From Sphagnum compactum (lineage: Eukaryota > Bryophyta > Sphagnopsida > Sphagnales): 64,000 nt of DNA. A model generated the notes under the pieces. The model was not told the DNA's origin, ran no database searches, and saw only the letters and a list, made by a program, of their open reading frames with translations. This document shows positions 1 through 10,870 of this stretch, one piece after another. Every line of letters starts with the position of its first letter. Position 1 is the stretch's first letter. Where the stretch lies: NCBI GenBank assembly GCA_965153455.1, contig OZ234494.1, forward strand, positions 8,866,001 to 8,930,000, read 5' to 3'. The translations under genes were made by a program, and so were the position numbers.

Positions 1-1091
1 ATCAAAGTTGGTTCCTACTCCTCACATCATAAGAGATCACAAGCAAGCAAAAGGATGGAACATTTTTGTCTTTCAAGTGGGTAGTAGAGGGAGAGAACAA
101 ATTGAAGGATCTATTTTTGTGTCAGCGTACTTTGAGGTAGATGATAGCACACACTTCAGCTGAAGAGGCACAAGAATAAGAAAGGGCACAGATTGCATTA
201 GCTGAGAAACAAGCAAAGGAGTTTCAAGAGAGGCGACATAGAAGAGATTATTTGCTGCATATTCCTCTCACACTGGTCACCACTCCATGTGGTTTAAACA
301 TCAGCATGTGTTTAGTTTGACTGCAGCAAAAAGATCTGCAGCAGCAGAGATCTCTTGTTGTATACTCTGTCATTAGCTGTTAAAAGAGAGAAGAAAAAAC
401 CAGCATCATCAACTGTGACCTTAACTAAGCCTTCAAACAAGTGCCCAGGGTTTCAATGCAAGACTCCAAACAGAAAGCATGGTACTCAAATTGATTTGTA
501 AGCCTTCCCTCCTATCAAGCTTACCATCAGTGTTTTATACTTCTCCTATACATGCATCTTTCTGTGTCTTAGGAGTTTGGAGCACCACCTTCTCACTGTG
601 TGCTGTACTTATTGCATCATCCAGAAGCAAAAATTAAATTTGGAATTCATATCGATTCTCTTCAGCCAGCAATTTGCAAGGTGTTGTGTATAAGGCTGAC
701 AAATTCTTGCTACTTTGTAATTCTTGTCCAGATCTGCACTAACAATCAGTTGGAAAGACACACTGCTTGTTTTGACTATAGAATACCTTGCTTGCGTTTG
801 AACACATGGTTGTACTGTTCAACACTCAGACAAAGATGCAACATTTCAGATGCTGCTACCTGCTGAAGATGCAGACTTTACCCCAATGTGTCCAAATCAT
901 TTTGGCAGAACTCAGTTTTAGGGATAGATCATTGCCAGAAACGATCACATCAAGCCGTCAATGTAATGTGTAAAGTCTCCATTGATGGAAATCCAGAACA
1001 TCAAATGCGTATCTCTTGAATCTTCTACCCATCCCATATGCTGGTCTCAAGGATTGAAAGAACAATGAACATCTTTTTTTGCTATAGACAG

Positions 1092-1232
1092 GTGTTTGTG
1101 ACAGACAAAAAGAAGAAATCTTATGGGTTGAAGGATAAACCAAACAGCATCAAGAAGGTATTGACTCAGGAGCTGAAAGCCATCAATCTAGGTGAACGAG
1201 TAATCTTTGTGGGCACCACCAGCAATCCTCAG
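1092..1232 (+). pseudogene. DRC11/IQCA1-like AAA domain exon (fragment)
   Basis: The stretch is flanked by an acceptor (CTATAGACAG before 1092) and a donor (CTCAG then GTGCAG) and holds exactly 47 codons with no stop. The translation starts VFVTDKKKKSYGLKD and ends ERVIFVGTTSNPQ. The end has the form of an AAA ATPase sensor-1 strand (hydrophobic run, GTT, P). The lysine-rich lead followed by a K-K-x-L...L-K-x-I pattern resembles the AAA domain of the IQ- and AAA-containing protein DRC11/IQCA1 of the nexin-dynein regulatory complex. That complex acts in motile cilia, which among plants occur only in lineages with swimming sperm. I found no Walker A exon upstream and no clear continuation downstream, so this is either one exon of a gene that starts outside the window or a relic. 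The assignment comes from recognition, without a search. Confidence 0.45.
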
Positions 1233-1446
1233 GTGCAGTGCTATTTGATGTTTGCATTTCCTTCATAGCATCATTCATGTTCTTTCTGCAATTCTTTTGA
1301 GAACAAATGTGATGGTCAGGGAAACAAGAAGTCTGTGAAGAAACAAAGTAGGGTAAGACTTCTTTTGCTGAATGTTGGTCCAATTTCCATCACTGCTGAC
1401 CTTGTCCCTACATCCCATGAAAGAAGCATACTTGAAATGTTTACAG

Positions 1447-1536
1447 GTGACAAGGGTGAAATTGGAGGTCAAAACAGTTGTGGATCATCCCTACAAATTC
1501 AATCCCATGGATCCTGCACTTCACCTCGTTGCCAAG
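1447..1536 (+). CDS. Possible exon, unrecognised product
   Basis: An acceptor (TTTACAG) and a donor (CCAAG then GTACAC) bound 30 stop-free codons in phase 0, the same phase as the exon at 1092-1232. The peptide runs VTRVKLEVKTVVDHPYKFNP and then MDPALHLVAK. I do not recognise it. The splice-like borders and matching phase are the only support, so it could be chance. Confidence 0.25.
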
Positions 1537-1736
1537 GTACACAAATCCCTTTGATTGATCAGGTTGAAAAGGTAACATGCTTGCAAAAATACATGGTCCA
1601 CTCATAAACATGGCTTTAAAACCAAGATGGTGTGAATGAACAAATGCAGGCCATCCTGAATCAGCATCTTATCCAGTGCCTCGCTCACAACCAATGACTA
1701 ATTAGAAAGCATTCCTACACAGAATCAATAAAACTC

Positions 1737-4700
1737 CTAACGATGGCCATGGGACACCCATGTGCTGCCCGGCTCTCTAGACTCACGTGTGCTATTCCAC
1801 TGCGGTGGAGATGGCCAGCTTGCACAGCTACTATCATTCCCAGAGTGGGCTTCCCAACCCTCTCCTCCTCTCTGGTTTTCACTGGAAAGGTGTCTGCTGT
1901 GGGCTCTTGAATTATATGTGTGCTCACCTTCCCAACAATGGCCACCTTGGTTTTGAGTTGCAAAGTTTGCTCTCAACTCATGCCTATGGTGACTTCTGCC
2001 TCCAAAATATGTTCCAGGTCTTGAGTCATACATGTAGTGATTTGTCTTGAAACCACTAGGGCCTTGTTCAGATTCATTTGCCCAGCCATGTTTGGGTACA
2101 AATCTTGTGGTGGCAAAATTTGCCCACCCATCAACCTGGCCTTCAACAGTGGGGCCTCCCCAACTAGCTCCATCTTCCCTATTTTCCATGGTGAAGTTTG
2201 AACCATCTTGCACTTGCTCTTCAGTGCTACAGCCCCCCCAACTACCTCCACTTCCCTTGTTTTCCATGGTGAAATTATCCCAACCATGTCGTATCTCATC
2301 TGCACTGCTGGTGACCTCCCAACTACCTCCACCTGCTCTATTTTCCACTTTGAAGTCTGCCCAACTGTCCTGTTCTTGGTCCTGTTCTTCAACAGACGGG
2401 TGCCCCCAAATTACACCTCCATCTGCGTGATCTTTGTTGGCAGGGATCCTCCAACTCTCTCTACCTCTGTTACTGTGTCGCTGAGACGGTGCATGTTTGA
2501 CATTGGCATTCCGTTCATACTGTCCCCTGTAATGTTCATACCTCCTTTCACCAGTAATGTCCCTCTGACACCTCCATTCAACCGAAGTGTTGTGTGCACC
2601 ATTCCAGTATGGTGGGGAGGGCCGATTCCAATGGCCACTACCATGCTCAAAATAGTGTCCCCAACTCCTGCCTCTTCCATGCCAGTTGCTTCTGCCTCGA
2701 GGTGCATCCCAGTCTCTCCTTTTGTCCATCTGATGCCCTCCCCTAGCCTCAACAGACCTCCTGCGCTGATAAAACTCCCCATCACGTTGGTGAACTCTAT
2801 CCGACCTTACAAGGCTGCCTTCCCTATCAACCAGAGGTTCACCTCTAGGCAGTGGAGGTACAAATGAAGCATCTGATTCTCTGTGGCCTTCCATGTGTTG
2901 ACATCCCCCAGTCTTTCCAGATCTCTTACAGTGGATAGACTCACCATGTTGGTAGTCTCTATCCCATCTGACCTGGCTTCCTTCCCTATCAATCTGAGAT
3001 CCACCTTGAGCTGATAGAGATACATCATACTGCTCCTCAAAACGATCCCAGCCATCATTTTCAGCCTCTCTATCCCACTCACTATTTGGTTGTCCACCCC
3101 AGTTCTTATCATCTACTGTCCTTGGACTGTGACCCCATTGTTCACCAGAATAGCCATCAGCCACTCTGTCCCACTCACCCTTGGGTTGTTTTTCTTGAGG
3201 TGGTAGAGGCACATTCAGTGCAGAACACTGCTTGTTAAAATGATCCCAGCCAGCACTTTCCACCTCCCTGTCCCATTCCCTCTTGAGTTGTTCACCCCAC
3301 CTCTCATCATCAACTGTCGTTGCACTGTGACCCCGCTGTTCACCAGAATAGCTATCAGCCACTCTGTCCCACTCACCATTGGATTGTTCTTCTCGAGGTG
3401 GTAGAGGCACATTCAGTGCTGCATATTGCTTGTTAAAATGATCCCAACCAGCACTTCCCACCTCTCTGTCCCACACACTCTTGGGTTGTTCACCCCACCT
3501 CTCATCAGCTACTGTCCTTGGACTGTAACCCCACTTTTCACCAGAATAGCCGTTGGCCCCTCTGTCCTGCTCATTCTTGGGTTGTTTACCCCACTTCCCA
3601 TCATCTACTGTCCTTGGACTGTGACTCCACTGCTCACCAGAATAGCAGTCAGCCACCCCGTCCCACTTCCGATTGTTTACTGTCCTTCGACTGTGACCCC
3701 ACTGTTCACCAGAGTGGCTGTTGTCCTCTCTGTCCCACCCATGCTTCAGTCGTTTACCCAATCTCTCCTCAGCTACTGGTCTTGGACTATAACTCCACTT
3801 TTCATCAGGATAGATTTCTTCGAGTTGACATACAGGACTAGAGAGCCTACTCTTTTTAGAGCTCTCACGGGCAATAATATCATCCCCCAGTAGTGTTGAA
3901 TTGGAAGCCACATTTGATTCTCTGTTAACTGACTCTGGTTGACCTGCACCAATTAGACCACTGTAAACCTGCCAGAGTGGGCTTGCTGCTGTGATGCTTG
4001 GCTCACCTATGGGGTTCTTCTCCACATATGCCTGCACATCCTCTGCATCTCGAAGTCCCTCCAAATATTGCCGCAGTGCCCCACCTATAAAACCAGCCTC
4101 ACTCCTAAGATTCCTGAATTTATTGAAAGCAAACCATAAATCAATTGTCAAAGTTTTTCAACCTGTCCTTCACTGATATGAAATCCCTGCAGGGCCTGAA
4201 CTAAGACAAATATGGTGTGATGCCATGAAATTTCAACATCCTTAACCAAGACCATAGGAAAGATGCAACACAGCCTGACAGCAAGCTTTCAGCATGACCT
4301 CATACCTAAAAAGTTGTCATCAGATTCATGTCCTGTATATGTCTGAGGAAAAATGGCTGTACTTGGCTGCACAGGTACAGGTATACAGCAGTCAATTGAT
4401 GACTGTTGAAAATCGGTAGAAAGACAAGAAGACATCATCTACCTTGCCCAAAAAATCTGTCTATGTTGAAATCTGAATGTCAGCTAAGCAACAAGACCTT
4501 AATTGTAAGGAACATAAATTGTAAGCAGAAGTTCCTAAATGTTTCAGACCTTACAAAATACAGCAAACAATGATATGGTACTCACAGGATTTTTTAGGGC
4601 TTTGTATGGGGAATCGTCCACAAGGAGGCAGTTTGAGGGTCCATATTCTCCAGGCTTGAAAGTTGCCCATAACTTTGACAACTCTTTCAGAAACACAGGT

Positions 4701-6330
4701 TTATGCTTTTTGGCAGGATGCTTGACCCCAGTCAACGTGCAGTGTGTTTGATGCTGCAGAATCACCAACAGCAGCAGATGCAATCAACCTTCAAGGTCAA
4801 CAAATTAACTTCATTGGAAACTTTGCAATCAAAGTGCCCAGTCCATGGTCTCACATGACATGTACTGAAAGACATAACAGCCCCAGAATGCAACATGAAC
4901 AAACATGACAAACAGGAGTCTGAGATCACATGATTGCTCAATAAACAATAACACCTCCAAAATCCAATGTTCCTGTGTCCATTGCATCAATGAATATTAC
5001 CCAGGAAAATGCAAGCTGATGTCTCAAATCCTTGAACACAAACTCCACCAGATTATTCACATTGAACCTACACAGGCATGGCAGTGCATTCACATGGCAG
5101 AAGATTACACTACAAGAACAGATTTGTGAGAATCTTAACATTTGAAAGGTAAGCACAAGCTTGCAGCTTCACTATTCCAATAGTCCTATTGCAACCAACA
5201 GTAAGTACAGTAGGGCAAACTTGATAGTACGTCAAGTTGTCAACACACACCTACCTTCAGCATCCACTAGAAGGCACTCTTGAAAAAACTTGCAGTTGGG
5301 CATAAGCAATTTTGAAGCTGGTGACAGACATTCTGATTACATTTCCAAACCACACAGTAGTGTGCTACAATACTGCTGATGGATCCCAGTAAAGAGAAAT
5401 AGCACCACCGGTGAACAGATAGATAGAAACATCAAAACTACAACAAACCTTTAGATCAAACAAATGCCTTTGAACCAACTGACACTGAGAAAGCAAGGAG
5501 GAGGAGAACTCACTCTCGTGCTGAGGACCAAATTCCAACCGTGAAATTCTCCAGGCAAAACAGCACAAACTCTTCACAAAATGGCCTCTTGTACACTGTG
5601 GAAAAAAGCCACACAAACACAAAACCTAAGTCCCCAGTTACCTGAAACAGAACTACTTCCAACAGGTGGTAACACACTGAGAGTAGGTCCCAATTCTCAG
5701 ATCAGATTCAAACACTGAAGAATACCACAAAGGATACAGAATCCAGTGAAGGGATCGAATGGATCAGCATCAGCACATGGAATTCCCTGCAAGTAATAAC
5801 AAGTACATTCTACCGAATCCTGCTACGCATAGATTCTAGTGTTAGAAAGAAGAGACTCAGTCATGAACCCTTTTCCTTCCCGATGGAGAATCAGTTACGG
5901 ACTACCACCGTTGCTGCACCGCAACTAACTGCTGGAAAAGAGATAACAAAGAGCAGCCAGCAGCTGTAAACAAACCAAACGCACAAATCCTTCCACAGAA
6001 AAGGGGAAAAAAACCAACAACCGCGATGGAGAAGAAAAAGAGCAACAAAACGTTACCGTAGAAGTTGCCGAGCTTCACGTGATGAGGTTCAGGAGGTAAG
6101 GCCTCCTGCTTGTGGTAAGTAGCCACCAGCAGTCCATTCACGTCCAGAACCAGCAATTTCTTCTTCTTCGCAGGCGCGGATACCATGGCCGGCATAACCT
6201 CCTCCTCCTCCTCCTCATCCACGTCGCTAGCTCCTCCTCCGTCGTTACGCATTTCCGTAGCATTCTCCACACCGCTACCTCCTCCCTCGTTAAGCATGTC
6301 AGCATCCACGAACCTCAAGCTGTTCCACAC
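1737..6330 (-). CDS. FCP1/NIF-type HAD phosphatase with WG/GW-rich tail, 6 exons, 999 aa
   Basis: Exons run on the - strand: 6330-6057, 5595-5514, 5067-5001, 4753-4586, 4366-4306 and 4084-1737. Every junction is GT-AG, the phases fit, and the total is 3000 nt. Residues 1-55 are acidic with a Glu run. Residues 56-230 form an FCP1/SCP-like HAD domain: nucleophile strand LLVLDVNGLL (D63), motif II WSSA (114-117), NCLLVDDSPYKAL (D187, D188) and GALRQYLEGL near the domain end. The usual DxD is DxN here, as in a plant subfamily with DLNGLL, so activity on phosphoproteins is uncertain. The 780-residue C-terminal exon holds degenerate Trp repeats, an RG-rich stretch and 19 GW or WG dipeptides. The start is the first ATG of exon 1, just before the acidic region. 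The domain assignment is firm. A role in transcription or RNA silencing is inference. Confidence 0.9.
3002..3815 (-). repeat. Intragenic tandem Trp repeat within the phosphatase tail
   Basis: The last exon encodes about seven imperfect copies of a ~30-residue module of the form YSGEQWGHSPRTVDDxxWG followed by Q-P/L-K-x-E-W-D-R. Two copies carry an extra insert, GWDHFNKQ then a LNVPLPP stretch, giving a longer ~70-residue unit. DNA similarity between copies is high, so the array probably grew by unequal crossing over and may vary in copy number. Downstream (about 1990-2400) a second, shorter repeat of the form GWDNFTMENKGSGGSWGG recurs three to four times. Confidence 0.85.
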
Positions 6331-7688
6331 ATTCGTCGCGAGCTAGAGAGAGAGACACACACAGTCCACGAGGAGAGAGAAAGAGAATAGACGCAAATCA
6401 GTAGCAGCAGGAGAAAGCAGACTACTGTGAAGCGAGCAATAGCAATTTCCTCACTCGGAGGTCAAGTAACCACAACTGCTGCGTTTACTATCTCCATTTC
6501 CAAACGCCAGCCAGAGAGCGTCACAACAGAGCGAACAGCAAAACCCTAACGATTGCTCCTTAGTCTTCATCAGCAAACGGCTTTTTGGTGGTGCTAGAAC
6601 TAGGACCAGTTGAGTTGGTGATACCTTGGTCAGCCAAGCCACTGGAGTGAATTCAAGAGAATTGCAAATTAGCAAAGCATCTCTGCCAGATCTTTCTATT
6701 TTACTGTGCTTTCTAGTCTCTATGAAGGAGGATTCAGGCAATAAGCTGCATTTCTAATCAAAATTGGAAAATACAATGGCTACAGAATCAAAAGAGCATG
6801 TGCCCTTTCTGCCTCTTCAGATCAATTTGTACAATAAATGCAGTTTTTGACACAACATATGACATTCAGGTTATTTGCTAGTAGTCTTCACACATAAAAT
6901 GTCCATGTGTGGTTGTGTGTGTCAAGAATGGAAGCTCAGCTTTACCACCAGTCTCACACAGAGAGTTGACCAGATGGGGATTCAGGACATTGACAAGGAT
7001 GGGAAAGATATTTTCTAATGCAGGTTTGTCGTACAACAAGAACAGATGTGCATCTGAGAAAGGAACCTGACACACATGGACTGTTGAACAGATAGGGAAG
7101 CTCCACTCCATGGAGGCTTGTAGTCCTGGTCAACTCCAGTTCAGCCAAGATGGTTGTGTAACAGCTGCAGGACACTCTTTATTGCTGCAGCTACTAGGAC
7201 AAAATGTACAAGCAGCAGACTCAATGAAGGTAATGGATGGTCTTCCACCACCTTTCAAACAAAATTGGCCACAATTGAAGCACTTGAGAGGAGATTTGTC
7301 AATAGAATGGCTTTGCACCAGAACTGATGGCTCCAATCCAAAGACTTTTTGCTCACATGAGTTTACATTACACACAAGGCAGGACATACAAAACCAGAGT
7401 ACAACCTTGTAGAAACAGGAAACACCCTCTTGTGCATTCAGTAGACCATGGGGGTGCAACAGGGTGATGATTCCACCTTATACTATCTGCTGAAGCAGCA
7501 ATGCAGACTTCTCCTGAAATTCTAGCAAAGTTTCTTTTACTACCACTGTGCAAGACACAGTACTACTGCTGGAGAGCCACAGAGAAAGAGAGATCCCTGG
7601 TCTGTATATATAACAACAGTCAAGCACTGGCATCCCTATGGTTTGCAGAGACTAGAATTGCTGAGTTCTATGAAGCAATAGATCAACC
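6331..7688. other. Spacer between the phosphatase and CCDC124-like genes
   Basis: The part next to 6330 should hold the phosphatase 5' UTR and promoter on the - strand. It starts with a short GA/CA-rich run (6342-6365). The part next to 7688 should hold the CCDC124-like 3' UTR. Several open frames of 60-110 codons occur on both strands, but none shows a known domain or splice-supported continuity. I see no RNA gene here. Confidence 0.5.
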
Positions 7689-9021
7689 TTAGCTAGCTTG
7701 GTTCAGCGGATTGTCAGGCGATTTTTTCCATAATTTCCAAAGCATGTCTTTGTATTGAGTGTGTGTAAGGCCTGGCTTCTCCTGCTTTAGCACAGGCATT
7801 TCCGCTTCCTCAAAAGCCTGCAAAAGCCAACATTAAGATTCCACTTGCTTGTACATATTGACCAGTTCTCAAATATCAAATACAAGTCCTGATTCCAACT
7901 TCCAACTATTTCCCTTGGTGTATTGGATTTGCATTAGGTAACCAGGGAAGGAAAACAGAGAATCTTCCAACTACAGACCTATGAAAGAGGTGAGAAGAGA
8001 ATGGGAGCACCTTGAAGGAGGCTTTGAGCCTGCGTTCAGGGTGGCGGTCTGCAGGTAGTTCAGGAGCAGAAATGCTGCTCATCTGAGCCAGTGCAGTATC
8101 TAGACCATGAGCATCCACAATGTCATCATCACGATTGCTGTTGGCCACAGACACCAGACACTCATACTCATCCTCGTGAGCAGTGCGACTCTCACGCAAC
8201 TTGGCAGCTTGAGCTTGTGCTTGCAATTGTTGCTGCTCCTCTTCCTTTCTCTTTGCCAACTCTGCTGCTGTCACCTGTGTACAGCAATACCCAGTCAAAC
8301 CCGTGCATAAACAAAACATTGTACACAGCAGAATTTGAAAAAAATATGTACCAGCACTGTACTACTGCATGACTAATTGCAGTTGATTCTTCTGCCAATC
8401 CTCCAGACTTTGTCTCATGGAAAACTCGAGTGCTTTACCTAGGTAGCACAATTGCTTAAGACTCTAAAATGGTGGACACGAACTGCAACTGCATGCTTCA
8501 TGAAGATTAGAGCTGAAGGTGCTGCTGCCAAGCATTCTAATGACTGAAAGTGACACTCTATCAACAAGCATTGAGCATGCCAAAAGTCGTTCAGAATTTT
8601 GCTGCCTCAACGAACAATTGAATGAGCAAGGGCACACCATCCCAAACCCTAATCCTAAGCCTAAGAAGCAGCACGGGTACTGTACTAAAGGAAGAGAATG
8701 GAAAGCATGTTGCTTGTGTACCTTGGGCACAGGAACTGCCACCCGAGTGGCCTTCTTGTCAACACGTTTTCCGTACTGTGCAAGCTCATTTTCCTCCTGC
8801 TCTGCCAACTTCTTGGCCTCAGCACGTTTGGCAGCTGCTTCTGTGCGGCGCATGGCATCCTCGCTTTTCTTCTTCTCAGCCTTAGACAAGGGACCCTCAG
8901 CATCTTTCCAGAAAGTTTCCTGCCGCTGCCGCTCTTCCTCAACCTTCTTTTGTGTCTGTGCTTCCATTTTGCGACTCCGTGCCTCCTCTGCCTTGCTGTT
9001 GGTGCTCATCTTCTTGGGCAT
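7689..9021 (-). CDS. CCDC124/Lso2-like ribosome-associated coiled-coil protein, 3 exons, 230 aa
   Basis: Coding exons are 9021-8722 (100 codons), 8274-8011 (88 codons) and 7817-7689 (42 codons plus TAA), all phase 0 with GT-AG borders. The protein opens MPKKMSTNSKAEEARSRKME, the highly conserved start of the CCDC124 family. A long charged helix (ETFWKDAEGPLSKAEKKK, then AAKRAEAKKLAEQEENEL) and VPVPKVTAAEL follow. The C-terminal part holds HPERRLKASFKAFEEAEMP and closes with QYKDMLWKLWKKSPDNPLNQ, as in family members. Length matches the animal protein (about 220 aa). In yeast and human, Lso2/CCDC124 binds idle 80S ribosomes across the mRNA channel and intersubunit space and helps translation restart after starvation. 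The same cytoplasmic role here is inference from family. The start was chosen at MPKKM, although 11 in-frame codons lie upstream. This gene looks intact. Confidence 0.92.
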
Positions 9022-10138
9022 CTTGACTGATGATGATCCCCTGAGAATCAACACTTTCTGCTATTTTCTGACTCCTTTTCTTTGGCTCTTTTTTTGTTTC
9101 ACCAACCTCTTTGCTTGCTTCACAAATTCTGATGAATCCACAAAACACCCCACAAAAACCATTCTCCTTCAGGTGGATCAAAAAAGAAATTGAATTGAAT
9201 TAAGTTAAGCACTCTCAAGAACTCACTGCTCGACTACACATAGTAGACACACTCCTGGTGGAGAAATACCAACAAAAGGGGCATCATCGGCTAGTTTCCC
9301 TCTCAGGATCGTGCACAACACTTTAGGGTTTAGAGTCCCAAACCTATACAATTGTGACGATTCCACGGTTTCGGGTTTTCGTCGATTCCTGAAATCGTCA
9401 AGTTGAGCAAAGGTGAGAGATGGCACTTCTACACTCGCGCAGATTGTCAAAATCCGTCTTCCAGGAGCATCTATGATCAAAACTCTTATCCAGGATTGCG
9501 ATCTGAACAGTCGAAAACTCAAGGCTCAAGCAGGAATAAAGGCATTAAAAACCATCAACATAAAAGAGTGTCGACCGTCATAACACCTGCACAGAGAGAG
9601 ACACAGAGAGAGAGAGAGAGAGAGAGAGACACACACACACACACACACACACACCTGGGTCTTCAGCAAACCCTCGACTTCGCTCGCTTGATGGAGTACA
9701 AGCTTCCGAGAGAAAAAAACCTAAATCCCGGAATTCAACCCTCCTGCCGAAATTCGTACGTCCCAGGGTCGACAAGACGGGAAAGAGCAAACTTGTGTCG
9801 TCTCCAAGAAGGGTAGGAGAACGAAAGGACGCTTGGCAAGAGGGAGCAACGCAAATGAATGTGTTGCGTTTGCGTCCGCTGGCCTGCAATGTTTCTTTTC
9901 TTTTGTCAATTTTGTGATTGGTAGCCAAAGTGGCGATGATCCGCATAAAGATTTAGCCAAATCTGGCTACAAGATAAATATAGAAATAGTTCTCTTTAAA
10001 AAAAACCCTTCTACATTTTTTTGCTACCTACTTCAACCATGTCTAGAAATTTGGTTAGTTTTCTTCTTTTCTAATTCTCCCCATTGAAATTCTTTAAAAG
10101 CACTTGATTTTAGCAGTTTTCATTTTTAATGTAGCTTT
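9022..10138. other. 5' flank of the CCDC124-like gene
   Basis: This stretch should contain the 5' UTR and promoter of the - strand gene. Apart from the GA/CA microsatellite at 9593-9654 I see no confident element. No open frame has recognisable homology. Confidence 0.5.
9593..9654. repeat. Compound (GA)n(CA)n microsatellite
   Basis: A run of GA units passes directly into a run of CA units. On the - strand it lies about 0.6 kb upstream of the CCDC124-like start codon. GA/CT tracts of this kind are common in plant 5' UTRs and core promoters. Whether it is transcribed cannot be told from sequence. Confidence 0.9.
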
Positions 10139-10158
10139 CTGGCTATATATATAGCCAG
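10139..10158. other. Perfect 20-bp palindrome
   Basis: CTGGCTATAT is followed directly by its reverse complement ATATAGCCAG. The centre is a TATATATA run and could look like a TATA box from either strand. No gene is recognised downstream on either side within 1 kb. Confidence 0.8.
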
Positions 10159-10380
10159 CGAAAAAAGAAAAAGGCCGGCTGGCTCAAGCAAGCATTTATT
10201 CATTACTCAGTCAGCGAGAGACCGATGATGTTTCGATGTCATGAGCCGGATGAATGAGTAAGTATCCTCTATCCTTCTTTCTTGTGGGGTTCTTAAATCT
10301 AGGGATGCGTCAAATGACTGGAACCATGGAAGGACGACGGATGGAAAAGTTTTCTGAAAATGAAATTAAAAACAAAGTGC

Positions 10381-10463
10381 ACAAGTACTGTGCTAGAACC
10401 CTGGCTGTAAACAGCTACCATCACAAGTAATGTGCTAGAACCCTGTCTGTAAACACCTACCAT
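10381..10463. repeat. 42-bp direct tandem duplication
   Basis: Two adjacent copies of a unit containing ACAAGTA, TGTGCTAGAACCCTG and CTGTAAACA differ at a few bases. Confidence 0.8.
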
Positions 10464-10486
10464 TACCATTACGCATAGAACTGTTA

Positions 10487-10870
10487 GTTCACTCAAGATA
10501 ACCAAAACAACAAACTCAGACCACCTAATTCAAAATAACGGTCCCTTTCTAGTATTTTCATTGGTTCTCTAAAATTCTTGCAACCTACCAAACCCTATTA
10601 CACGTTTTAATTGTTCTTAGTTCACTCAAGATAGCTAAGCAAATAAATTCAGACCAACCAACCCAACCGAGCAATCCAATTAACTTGAAAAAAAAAATCT
10701 TTAAGCCTACACACAATCCTATTCTACTCAACATTGAAAATAATAGTCCTTTTATCATTTCCATTGGCCCTCTAAAATTCTCACAAATCTATCAAACCCT
10801 ATTATGCATTTCACTCTTAATTCACTCAAGATAACTAGAAAAATAATTCAGATCACCAAATCCAGTAATT
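10487..10870. repeat. Degenerate tandem repeat, about 2.3 copies
   Basis: The phrase TTAGTTCACTCAAGATA starts three copies (10487, 10619, and TTAATTCACTCAAGATAAC at about 10817). It is followed in order by a CAGACCA-like word, a CATTGG-C/T-CTCTAAAATTCT block and CAAACCCTATTA. Unit length differs because of insertions (about 130 and 195 bp). Confidence 0.6.

Larger units (their letters stand above)
1..1736 (+). other. Region with scattered exon-like fragments
   Basis: No complete gene is visible. Around 159-270 a + frame reads as a charged helical stretch (AEEAQE, stop, then ERAQIALAEKQAKEFQERR) with an in-frame TAA at 177-179. Around 372-500 a lysine-rich stretch can be read (KREKKKPASS). 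Around 570-690 an open frame has no recognisable domain. The best exons, at 1092-1232 and 1447-1536, are listed separately. Together they suggest the 3' part or a decayed copy of a multi-exon gene converging on the - strand phosphatase gene. I could not assemble a continuous coding sequence. Confidence 0.35.

Noticed and set aside
2047-2867. Plus-strand open frames of 127-219 codons over the phosphatase tail
   Set aside because: They are antisense shadows of the long - strand exon, whose frame is supported by splice phases and domain continuity.
7110-7692. Possible gene between the two - strand genes on either strand
   Set aside because: Frames are short, lack domains and splice support, and the position fits the 3' UTR of the CCDC124-like gene.
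10209-10260. C/D snoRNA-like words (GATGATG, then TGA-type words)
   Set aside because: No proper D box at the right distance and no terminal stem; the words are too short to be meaningful.
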